Shown here in pieces: positions 1 through 5,960 of a DNA stretch of 25,824 nucleotides. The stretch's first letter is position 1. Every line of letters begins with the position of its first letter. The notes below the pieces were generated by a model. It had not been told where the DNA came from. It searched no databases and saw only the letters and a list, made by a program, of their open reading frames with translations. Position numbers and translations under genes: made by a program. The DNA is from DATEBA01 sp035288045. GTDB lineage: Bacteria; Actinomycetota; UBA4738; HRBIN12. The DNA lies in contig DATEBA010000018.1 in the NCBI GenBank assembly GCA_035288045.1, positions 1 to 25,824 of the forward strand, in the 5' to 3' direction.

Positions 1-1758
1 CCCGTCCCGGCCGTTGCCGGACGCGACGGCCACCGGGTACTCGAGCGGTTCCCGCTCCCCGAGCTGGGCCATGACCTCCTCGATCTCGTCCCCGATCAGC
101 TCCTCGCGCTCGAGGAGGGCGTCGCGCACGCCCTCGACGGCGTGGCGCTTCGTCTCGAGCAGCGCCTTGACGCGGCGTCTGCATTCCTCGAGCAGCTCGT
201 TCACCTCCTTTCTGCGGTCGGGGTCGCCGAGGATCGCCGCGGCGAGGCTCTCACCCGCGAACGGGTTGGCCGCGACGCCGGCGGACACGAGGCTCCTGCC
301 CATCCCGAAGAGCCCGACGTAGGCGGCGGCGTTCCACGTCGCCGCCTCGAGGTCGCTGGACGGCCCGGTCGTGGTCTGGCCGAACCACATCTGCTCGGCG
401 ACGAGCCCCGCGAGCGACACCTGGATCCGGGCGATGATCTCCTTCTGGGTGCGCAGGTACCGGTCCTCGATGTCCTGTCCGTGGACCAGCCCGAGCGCGC
501 TCTCGCGCTTCTGGATCGTGATCACCTGGATCTGGCGCTCACCGCGCTCGAGGGAGTAGGAGGCGACGGCGTGCGACGCCTCGTGGACCGCGACCATCTC
601 CTTCTCGCGCAGGGTGTACGAGACCGGCTGCTTGAGGCCGACCTCCTCGGTGAGCTTGGCCTGCCACAGGTCGTCCCACCGGAGCGCGTCGCGTCCGTCC
701 TGAAGCGCGAAGATCAGAGCCTCGTTCACGACGTTCTTGATCATCGCCGGCGTGTAGCTGACGGTCATGCGGGCGAGCTTCTCGAGATCGATAGGTTCGT
801 GGCGAACCTTCGCTAGGTAGTACTTGGCGATGTCGCGCCTGCCCTCGTGGTCGGGTAAACCGACGTGGATCTTGCGGTCGAATCGGCCCGGACGGAGGAG
901 GGCGCGGTCGAGCGTCGCGGCGCGGTTGGTCGCGCCGATGATGAGGAGGTTGTAGAAGGGGACCTTCGGCTTGGCGTGGAAGAGGATCCGGCGGAGGTGG
1001 CGCCAGATCCCTCGCGGGACGACGAGACCGTCCATCTGCACGAGCAGCTCGTTCATCCCCATCATCCCGCCGCCGCCCATGCCCATGCCGGCGATGATCC
1101 GGTCCGGCTGCCGAGGGGACTCCTCGCCCACCGAGCGCTCGGAGACGGCGCCCCGGCTGCCACCGATCGCGTCGATCTCGTCGATGAAGATGACCGCGCC
1201 GCCGTACTTGTCCGACATCGCGCGGGCGCGGCGGAACAGCCGGCGAACCTTCATGTTCCCGACGCCCATGAACATGCTCGCGAACCCCGAACCCGACGTG
1301 TAGACGAACGGGACGCCGGTGGCGCCGGCGACCGCCTTAGCCATAAGCGTCTTGCCTGTGCCCGGCGGGCCCTCGAACAGGATGCCGTGTGGCGGATAGC
1401 CGCCCATCTGCTTGAAGTCCTTGAAGCCCTGGAAGAGGCGGAGCACCTCCTGCGTCGACTCGACGGCGGCGGGCTGGCCCCGCACGTCGTCGAAGGTGAC
1501 GTCGTACTCGCCCGGGTAGATCACGTAGTCGTTGCCGCGGGAGACGAACCAGAACATGGCGACGAACTGCACGAGGATGAAGAGCGTCACGAAGATGAGC
1601 TGGACGAGGAAGATCCGATACGAGGCCAGGTTCTGTCCCGGATGCAGGAGCGCGTCGCCTGGACTGACTCCGATAAGGAGATAGGCGATCCCGATGTAGA
1701 GGCCAACGAAGATCGCGATCCGCTTCAGCCAACGTCCGTAGCGTCGCCAGGGATTCAT
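1..1758 (-). CDS. ftsH: FtsH-type membrane AAA+ zinc metalloprotease (3' end beyond window)
   Basis: The frame stays open for 586 codons to the left edge, so the C-terminus is missing. Two hydrophobic segments lie near residues 10-30 and 50-72, anchoring the protein in the membrane. The AAA module has Walker A GPPGTGKT at 130-137, Walker B ending in DEID at 193-196, and the second region of homology starting at ATNR 276-279. The protease part has the zinc motif HEASH at 392-396 and a probable third zinc ligand, D469, in a SSDLEA context, so it looks catalytically intact. Known role: ATP-driven degradation of membrane and cytosolic proteins as a hexamer. About 79 residues separate DEID from ATNR, against about 41 in E. 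coli FtsH; the extra part is Gly/Met-rich plus a basic segment. The start is an ATG with GGAGGG 6 nt upstream. It may be a second FtsH paralogue; hpt, its usual neighbour, lies 14 kb away. Confidence 0.95.
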   Translation of the reverse strand, partial: MNPWRRYGRWLKRIAIFVGLYIGIAYLLIGVSPGDALLHPGQNLASYRIFLVQLIFVTLFILVQFVAMFWFVSRGNDYVIYPGEYDVTFDDVRGQPAAVESTQEVLRLFQGFKDFKQMGGYPPHGILFEGPPGTGKTLMAKAVAGATGVPFVYTSGSGFASMFMGVGNMKVRRLFRRARAMSDKYGGAVIFIDEIDAIGGSRGAVSERSVGEESPRQPDRIIAGMGMGGGGMMGMNELLVQMDGLVVPRGIWRHLRRILFHAKPKVPFYNLLIIGATNRAATLDRALLRPGRFDRKIHVGLPDHEGRRDIAKYYLAKVRHEPIDLEKLARMTVSYTPAMIKNVVNEALIFALQDGRDALRWDDLWQAKLTEEVGLKQPVSYTLREKEMVAVHEASHAVASYSLERGERQIQVITIQKRESALGLVHGQDIEDRYLRTQKEIIARIQVSLAGLVAEQMWFGQTTTGPSSDLEAATWNAAAYVGLFGMGRSLVSAGVAANPFAGESLAAAILGDPDRRKEVNELLEECRRRVKALLETKRHAVEGVRDALLEREELIGDEIEEVMAQLGEREPLEYPVAVASGNGRDG

Positions 1759-1814
1759 GAATCACCCTCCAAGGCTCGGTTCGGGCCTGCGTCCCGTACC
1801 GGGAAGTCTACGCC

Positions 1815-1843
1815 TTGCCCGGGTTCCGGTGGCGATGTAGCTT
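1815..1843 (+). promoter_or_regulatory. Candidate promoter giving a leaderless transcript
   Basis: TTGCCC, a 17-nt spacer and TAGCTT end 7 nt before the ATG at 1851. Transcription would then start at or next to the start codon, and there is no Shine-Dalgarno sequence. The -35 match is only partial. Confidence 0.35.
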
Positions 1844-1850
1844 CGGCCCC

Positions 1851-2588
1851 ATGGGGAGGGAGGACGCTCAACAGGAGCTCCGCGCCACGCAGGAGGCGAT
1901 AGCGACGTTGGCAGGTCGCTTCGCCGATGCCGCCGGCGAAGCCCTCGCGACCGCGCTTCACCGCAGGGTAGAGGAGCTGATCGTCGCTCGCGCGGACTGG
2001 TTCAACGCGCTCGACTCCGAGAGCGTGGCGTCGCTACGGCGTAGCGTGGACGACGCGATCACGGGCGGCGCGCGGGATATCGCCGAGCAACTCCGAGATG
2101 GGAGCCTCTGGATCGAGCCGGCAACCCTCCGCGAGGTGTTCGTCGAGACGGCGGAGCCGGACCCCGACGCGCCGCGCTACGGCGTCGAGCATAGCGGCAC
2201 GATCGGCGGGGAGCGTCTCGGCCCAACGTACTTCGAGCGCGAGCTGCGCGTCACCGGGCGCCGCGTGAAGGACCCTCTGCCCTCCGAGGCCCTTGACGAT
2301 CCGATGAACCGCGTCTGGGTGCGGCTCACCAACGGCGCGGACCGGCTGGACGGCGTCCTGACCGAGTTCGGACTCACGCCGAACGCGCTGCCCGACCCCG
2401 GCGGCGGTCACTTCGGTCTTCAGCCGCGGAGCGCGGCCGAGCTGGACCCATCCGGCGGGCTCACGCACCTCTGGAGGGAGTACGTGGAGCTCTACGCCCG
2501 CCACCGCAAGCTCTCGACCAAGGTCGAGAGCGAGCGATCCTCGGAGGCCGGCGAAGAGGCGCTCCGGCGTTGGCGCGAGCCGGGCTAG
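1851..2588 (+). CDS. Hypothetical protein, 245 aa
   Basis: I do not recognise this family. The first ~90 residues are Ala/Glu/Arg-rich and probably helical; no signal peptide or membrane segment is visible. The middle contains a mixed segment with GTIGGERLGPTYFERELRV, and the C-terminus is again charged and helical. An upstream in-frame codon at 1815 would add 12 residues, but the ATG at 1851 sits at the right distance from a -10-like TAGCTT for leaderless translation, so I chose it. The gene is divergent from ftsH across a 92-bp gap and converges with the Lrp/AsnC gene, overlapping it by 4 bp at the stop codons. The long open frame in high-GC DNA is reasonable support for coding, but function is unknown. 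Confidence 0.65.
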   Translation: MGREDAQQELRATQEAIATLAGRFADAAGEALATALHRRVEELIVARADWFNALDSESVASLRRSVDDAITGGARDIAEQLRDGSLWIEPATLREVFVETAEPDPDAPRYGVEHSGTIGGERLGPTYFERELRVTGRRVKDPLPSEALDDPMNRVWVRLTNGADRLDGVLTEFGLTPNALPDPGGGHFGLQPRSAAELDPSGGLTHLWREYVELYARHRKLSTKVESERSSEAGEEALRRWREPG

Positions 2589-3028
2589 GGTCGGAGAGGT
2601 CGGCCCTCAAAGGGCGTAGAGAGCACCACCGTGGTCCGCGTTTGCACACCGGCCTTTTCGCGCAGGTGTCGGATCAGATCCTCGAGGTGCGCGGGCGTCC
2701 TCGTCCGGACCTTGAGAACGTAGTTGGCCTCGCCGGCCACGCTGAAACAGTCCTCGACTTCGCGGAACTCGGTGACGCGGTCCGGCAGGTCGTCGGGTTG
2801 CGTGGGGTCGAGAGGGAGCACCGAGATGAGCGCCGTTACCAGCAGGCCGATCGCCTCCGGATCGACCTCCGCGCGGTAGGCCCGGATCACCCCACCCTGC
2901 TCGAGCTTGCGCACGCGGTCGTGAACCGACGATGCCGACAGCCCGACGCGCTTGGCGATGTCCGTGTAGGTGGCCCTGGCGTCCTCCTGGAGCGCCGCGA
3001 TGATGTCCAGGTCCCGCTCGTCGAGCAT
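2585..3028 (-). CDS. Lrp/AsnC-family transcriptional regulator
   Basis: A 147-aa protein of the usual family length. Residues 1-60 form the AsnC-type winged helix (LDERDLDIIAALQEDAR, then the recognition region VGLSASSVHDRVRKLEQGG). Residues 65-147 form the Lrp ligand-binding (RAM) domain with a typical FREVEDCFSVAGEANYVLKV core. Such proteins bind DNA as dimers or octamers and respond to amino acids or other small molecules; the effector cannot be read from the sequence. The same frame stays open far upstream, but homology starts at this ATG, and a TATGAT hexamer ends exactly 6 nt before it, pointing to a leaderless mRNA. Its target is unknown; the glycine-cleavage genes in this window and itself are only guesses. 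Confidence 0.93.
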   Translation of the reverse strand: MLDERDLDIIAALQEDARATYTDIAKRVGLSASSVHDRVRKLEQGGVIRAYRAEVDPEAIGLLVTALISVLPLDPTQPDDLPDRVTEFREVEDCFSVAGEANYVLKVRTRTPAHLEDLIRHLREKAGVQTRTTVVLSTPFEGRPLRP

Positions 3029-3034
3029 GCTCGC

Positions 3035-3040
3035 ATCATA
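3035..3040 (-). promoter_or_regulatory. -10 element for leaderless Lrp/AsnC mRNA
   Basis: TATGAT (5 of 6 to consensus) on the minus strand is separated by 6 nt from the ATG at 3028, which places the predicted +1 on the A of the start codon. No good -35 is visible 17 nt upstream, and no Shine-Dalgarno sequence fits in the gap. Confidence 0.5.
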
Positions 3041-3153
3041 GGTGAGGCGCAGGCCGGCCGATACGGGCGGGGGAGCGAGGAATCCCCGACCGGCCCATTG
3101 TTCACCTTCCCGATGAAGCGGTAGAACCGTTCCGTCGGTTATCGACGGGTCTG

Positions 3154-3174
3154 CCCCCTCCGGGCCGGAGGGGG
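3154..3174. repeat. Perfect 10-bp inverted repeat, 1-nt centre
   Basis: The arms CCCCCTCCGG and CCGGAGGGGG flank a single G, ending 6 bp before the reverse-transcriptase remnant. It is too tight for an RNA hairpin with full arms, so a dimeric-protein site or a mobile-element edge is more plausible. On the minus strand it lies about 126 bp upstream of the Lrp/AsnC start. Confidence 0.6.
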
Positions 3175-3180
3175 TCACTG

Positions 3181-3833
3181 GTGGGTAGTCCCGGCCTGGC
3201 GCCGGCACGCGCGGCGCCGGTGGACAAAGCCGGGCGCGTGCGTGTCCTGGCCGAGCTCGATCCTCGCGACTCCCGCGACTACGCGTCCGCGGTCGCTCGC
3301 GTCGTCGCCGAGATCGAGAGATCGCTGCGACCCGAGGTGCGCGCGAACCGGACCCGGGTGGTGGGGCAGGGGCTGGCGCTCGCCCCGTGGGGTCCCGCTT
3401 GGCGCCGGTTCTCGAGCTCGACGCTTGCGATGGCCCGGCGTCACCGCGGCACGGCCGTTGTCGCGGACGTGAGCGACTGCTATGCGACCATCGCTCCGAC
3501 CGCCGTCGACCGCGCTCTGCGCGCCGTCGGGTGCGAGCCGGCCCTCGTTGGACCGGTTCTCCGGCTCCTCGAGCGGTACGGCCGCGACGGTATCCGTGGG
3601 CTACCCGTCGGTCCGGATCCGTCGGCGCCCGCCACCTCCGATGGGTCGACGACTTCGTCGTGTTCGTCCCCGAGCGAGGGTCGCCCCTCTCCGTTCTCGA
3701 TGCGCTCGACTCGGCCCTTGGCGACGCCGGCCTCTCCCTCAACGAAGGGAAGACGCGTGTGATGTACGACCGCGAGGAACTCTGCGCGCAGCGCCGGATG
3801 TCCTTGGGCCGCACCTATAATCGCCGCGGATGA
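3181..3833 (+). pseudogene. Reverse transcriptase (RNA-directed DNA polymerase), frame-broken remnant
   Basis: Two overlapping frames together encode an RT palm. The first frame (from GTG 3181) has the motif A region VVADVSDCYATI with Asp 96 and Asp 99, then GLPVGPDPS, which fits the RT GxPxGxxxS motif. Reading then has to move to another frame near 3622-3635, where RHLRWVDDFVVF supplies the xxDD catalytic pair (codons at 3648 and 3651) and LNEGKTRV the following lysine motif, stopping at 3833. In RTs about 20-30 residues normally separate GLPxG from xxDD; here the motifs almost abut, so a deletion of a length equal to 1 modulo 3 explains both the loss and the frame change. The protein is also short at the C-terminus, with little or no thumb. 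The R-x-VDDF form recalls non-LTR-like, defence-type bacterial RTs, but the clade is inference. A sequencing or assembly deletion is possible. Confidence 0.75.
3816..3821 (+). promoter_or_regulatory. -10 element TATAAT upstream of uORF and amidohydrolase
   Basis: A perfect TATAAT in very GC-rich DNA, inside the 3' end of the RT remnant. It is 8 nt from the ATG at 3830 and 25 nt from the amidohydrolase ATG. The -35 position (GCCGGA at 17-nt spacing) does not match consensus. Confidence 0.5.
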
Positions 3834-3850
3834 GCCGCCCACCGCGATGA
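3830..3850 (+). CDS. Seven-codon leaderless uORF (MSRPPR-stop), candidate
   Basis: The ATG begins 8 nt after TATAAT, so the transcript could start at or within 2 nt of it. The frame reads M-S-R-P-P-R and its TGA overlaps the amidohydrolase ATG as ATGA. The amidohydrolase itself has no evident ribosome binding site, so termination-reinitiation from this peptide would explain its translation. It is not supported by homology, only by arrangement. Confidence 0.4.
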   Translation: MSRPPR

Positions 3851-5358
3851 AGACCCTCTACCGGGCATCCCGCGTGCACACGCTTTCGCATCCCCCGTCG
3901 GGGGAGTGGGTCCTGGTCGACGGCCGCCACATCGAGCGGGTCGGCTCGGGCGCGCCGCCGGCCGCCGACCGGGTCGTCGACCTCCCCGCCACGACGATCG
4001 TCCCGGGGTTCATCGACTCCCACGTCCACCTGACGGGCACCGGCGTCCACGACGCCAATCCGGAGATCGGCGTCGCTCGATCGGCGGAGGAGCTCGTCTC
4101 CACTCTCGCCGAGATCGCGGCGGAGCGTGAGGGGCCCACGCTCGTCCACGGCTACGACGAGACGAAGTGGGCGAACCCGAGAGTGCCAACGCTTCCGGAC
4201 CTCGATGCCGCGTCGCGCCTCCCGCTCATCGTGGTACGGGCCGACGGACACGTCTCCCTCGCGAACACGCCGGCGCTGAGCGAGTCCGGTGCGCTCGAGG
4301 CGGACGGCGTTGAGCGCGGTCCGGGCGGCGAGCCGACCGGCCGCGTGACGCGGGAGGCGAACCGACGCCTTCGAGCGTGGTGGGCTCATCAGGTCTCCGA
4401 CCGCCAGGTGGAGGAGCTCCAGCTGCGTGCCGCCGCACTCGCCGCATCGCGAGGTGTGACGTGCGTGCACGAGATGTCGATGCCGGCGGGGCGTGGGATC
4501 GACGACCTGCGCGTTCTGCTCGACCACAGGGGCCGACTCCCCGTGGACGTAGTCCCATACCTCGCGACCACCGACATCCCCCAGGCGATAGACCTCGGCC
4601 TCGGACGGATCGGCGGGGACCTCACCCTCGACGGCTCGATAGGTGCGCGAACCGCTTCGCTCTCCGAGCCCTACGTCGACCGCGGCGACGTTGGGATCAG
4701 GTACCTCGAGGACGACGAGCTCGCCGAGTTCTTCCACGACGCCCACCTCGCCGGACTCCAGGTAGGGGTCCACGCGATCGGCGACCGCGCGATCGAGCAA
4801 GCCATCGGGACCTGGGAGCGAGTGTACGGGGCTCTCGACTCCCGCGGGAAGCGTCACTTCCGGGCACGCCGCCACCGGATCGAGCACTTCGAGATGCCGA
4901 ACCGGTCCCAGCTCGAGCGGGCGGGGATGCTCGGCGTCGCAGTTTCGGTGCAGCCGGCCTTCGACGCACAGTGGGGGGCCCCGGGGCAGCTCTACGACCT
5001 CGCCCTTGGGTGGGAACGGGCCGCGACGATGAACCCCTTCCGAGATCTGCTCGGCCGGGGCCTCGTGGTCGGGGTGGGCACGGACGCGCCGATCACAGAT
5101 CTCGATCCGATCGCGACCCTAGACGCGCTCGAAGGTCACCACGATCCCGGGCAGCGCCTCTCCCGCGAGGAGGCTCTTAGGCTGGCGACCATCGGAAGCG
5201 CCCGCCTGTCGAACCAGGAGGACAAGAAGGGATCGCTCGAGCCGGGGATGCATGCCGACTTCGCCGTCTACGAGGCGGATCCGCTCGGCGCCGACCGGCC
5301 GCCGGCGCTCCGACCGGTGATGACGGTCTCGCTGGGCCGCGAGGTGTTCGCGGCCTAG
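3847..5358 (+). CDS. YtcJ-like metal-dependent amidohydrolase (Amidohydro_3)
   Basis: A 503-aa protein of the amidohydrolase superfamily. Visible metal-site motifs are PGFIDSHVHL with H59 and H61, HAIGDRA with H309, RIEHFEM with H347, and the catalytic Asp region GTDAPITD with D413. The DGSIGARTASLSEPY block at about residues 262-276 is typical of the YtcJ/NfdA branch, whose members hydrolyse N-formyl or other C-N bonds. The substrate cannot be deduced. The C-terminus (GSLEPGMHADFAVYEADPL) closes the composite beta-sandwich domain. No signal peptide is present, so it is cytosolic. It stands alone; the start codon overlaps the stop of a tiny upstream ORF (ATGA), and no Shine-Dalgarno sequence is visible. 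Confidence 0.93.
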   Translation: MKTLYRASRVHTLSHPPSGEWVLVDGRHIERVGSGAPPAADRVVDLPATTIVPGFIDSHVHLTGTGVHDANPEIGVARSAEELVSTLAEIAAEREGPTLVHGYDETKWANPRVPTLPDLDAASRLPLIVVRADGHVSLANTPALSESGALEADGVERGPGGEPTGRVTREANRRLRAWWAHQVSDRQVEELQLRAAALAASRGVTCVHEMSMPAGRGIDDLRVLLDHRGRLPVDVVPYLATTDIPQAIDLGLGRIGGDLTLDGSIGARTASLSEPYVDRGDVGIRYLEDDELAEFFHDAHLAGLQVGVHAIGDRAIEQAIGTWERVYGALDSRGKRHFRARRHRIEHFEMPNRSQLERAGMLGVAVSVQPAFDAQWGAPGQLYDLALGWERAATMNPFRDLLGRGLVVGVGTDAPITDLDPIATLDALEGHHDPGQRLSREEALRLATIGSARLSNQEDKKGSLEPGMHADFAVYEADPLGADRPPALRPVMTVSLGREVFAA

Positions 5359-5374
5359 GCCCCGAGGTGCGCGG

Positions 5375-5403
5375 TTGACAGGGGAGGGGGGCGGTCCTAG
5401 ACT
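5375..5403 (+). promoter_or_regulatory. rRNA-type SigA promoter for the structured leader
   Basis: A consensus TTGACA, exactly 17 nt, then TAGACT. TAGACT is a common -10 form in strong actinobacterial promoters such as those of rRNA operons. It lies 17 bp after the amidohydrolase stop and predicts a start near 5410, about 195 nt upstream of the DUF4193 start codon. Confidence 0.72.
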
Positions 5404-5404
5404 C

Positions 5405-5510
5405 CGCGGCGCGCCGCCACCCCGGTGGGGGCGCCGAGGACCCAAGAGGCTGAGTAGAGAACGCGGCGCCCCGGCGTCGCGGCCCCAAAGGTCTCTTGGG
5501 TCCTCTCTTC
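5405..5510 (+). promoter_or_regulatory. Structured leader or small RNA upstream of DUF4193
   Basis: Downstream of a strong promoter lie nested inverted repeats. The main stem pairs 5436-5450 with 5491-5505 (GAGGACCCAAGAG against CTCTTGGGTCCTC, 13 perfect pairs plus a GU and a GC). Inside it a 6-bp stem joins 5463-5468 and 5475-5480 with a CCCCGG loop. A GC-rich hairpin also forms around 5406-5435. A pyrimidine-rich stretch (TCTTCTTCCCT) follows the main stem. This could be a stand-alone RNA ending at an atypical terminator, an attenuator for the DUF4193 gene, or a terminator of the amidohydrolase unit. It matches no riboswitch class I know. Confidence 0.5.
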
Positions 5511-5556
5511 TTCCCTCTAGAGATCTCGCCCCGAGCACCCGATTCGGAGGTAGACG

Positions 5557-5584
5557 CGGGCGACGCGAGTACAATCGTCGCCCG
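5557..5584 (+). promoter_or_regulatory. Operator-like palindrome enclosing a -10 box
   Basis: Perfect 8-bp arms CGGGCGAC (5557-5564) and GTCGCCCG (5577-5584) flank a 12-nt centre that contains TACAAT (5570-5575), a good -10 hexamer. A start near 5582 would give a 22-nt leader for the DUF4193 gene. No matching -35 is present, as expected of an activator-dependent or repressed promoter. As RNA the same repeat would form a hairpin just before the ribosome binding site. Confidence 0.45.
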
Positions 5585-5603
5585 AGTGAGGCGAGGGAGC
5601 CCG

Positions 5604-5960
5604 ATGGACGACGCCGAGGATCCGCTGGACGACGAGGAGATCTCGGACGAAGACGAGGACCTCCCAGTCGAGGAAGGCGAGGAGGCGTCCGAGGAGACCC
5701 CCACAGCACCCGCCGTCGCGGGTGAGGGGGAGGTCGAGTCGATCGAGGAGATCCTCGTCAAGAAGGAAGCTCGGGTCGTCGAGGAAGACGAGGACGACGA
5801 CGCGCTGGTTTCTCTTACGAGGGAGGAGCGCCTCGAGCCCCTGGCGGTCAAGGTCGTCCCGCCCCAACCGACCGAGTTCGTCTGCAAGAGATGCTTCCTG
5901 GTGAAGCATCGGAGTCAGCTGAAGGACAAGAGTCGGCAACTCTGTCGAGACTGCGCCTGA
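5604..5960 (+). CDS. DUF4193 family zinc-ribbon protein
   Basis: A 118-aa protein in two parts. Residues 1-70 are extremely acidic (runs of Asp/Glu) and probably disordered. The C-terminus holds FVCKRCFLVKHRSQL with C94 and C97 and ends LCRDCA with C114 and C117, a four-cysteine zinc ribbon. This architecture is that of DUF4193, a family widespread in Actinomycetota whose function is not established. The start is the ATG preceded by GCGAGGGAG; the same frame opens at 5496 but that part lies in the structured leader. The last 70 nt overlap the annotated start of lnt-ppm1, suggesting co-transcription. Confidence 0.88.
   Translation: MDDAEDPLDDEEISDEDEDLPVEEGEEASEETPTAPAVAGEGEVESIEEILVKKEARVVEEDEDDDALVSLTREERLEPLAVKVVPPQPTEFVCKRCFLVKHRSQLKDKSRQLCRDCA

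Noticed and set aside
1337..1765. Minus-strand 142-codon frame starting just upstream of ftsH
   Set aside because: It is out of frame with ftsH and Arg/Pro-rich, as expected of a shadow in GC-rich DNA.
142..1902. Two long plus-strand open frames (142-816, 865-1902)
   Set aside because: They are antisense to the continuous FtsH coding frame, which carries every AAA and protease motif.
3029..3180. Retron msr/msd-like RNA upstream of the RT
   Set aside because: Only one tight palindrome is present; no pair of flanking inverted repeats or long stem was found.
3029..3814. N-terminal extension of the Lrp/AsnC frame by about 260 codons
   Set aside because: The extension is low-complexity Arg/Pro/Ser, antisense to the RT remnant; the regulator is full length without it.
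5405..5510. Assignment of the DUF4193 leader to the 6C RNA or ydaO (c-di-AMP) class
   Set aside because: There are C-rich loops and a GGACCCAA string, but the two-hairpin six-C pattern and the conserved ydaO core segments are not found.
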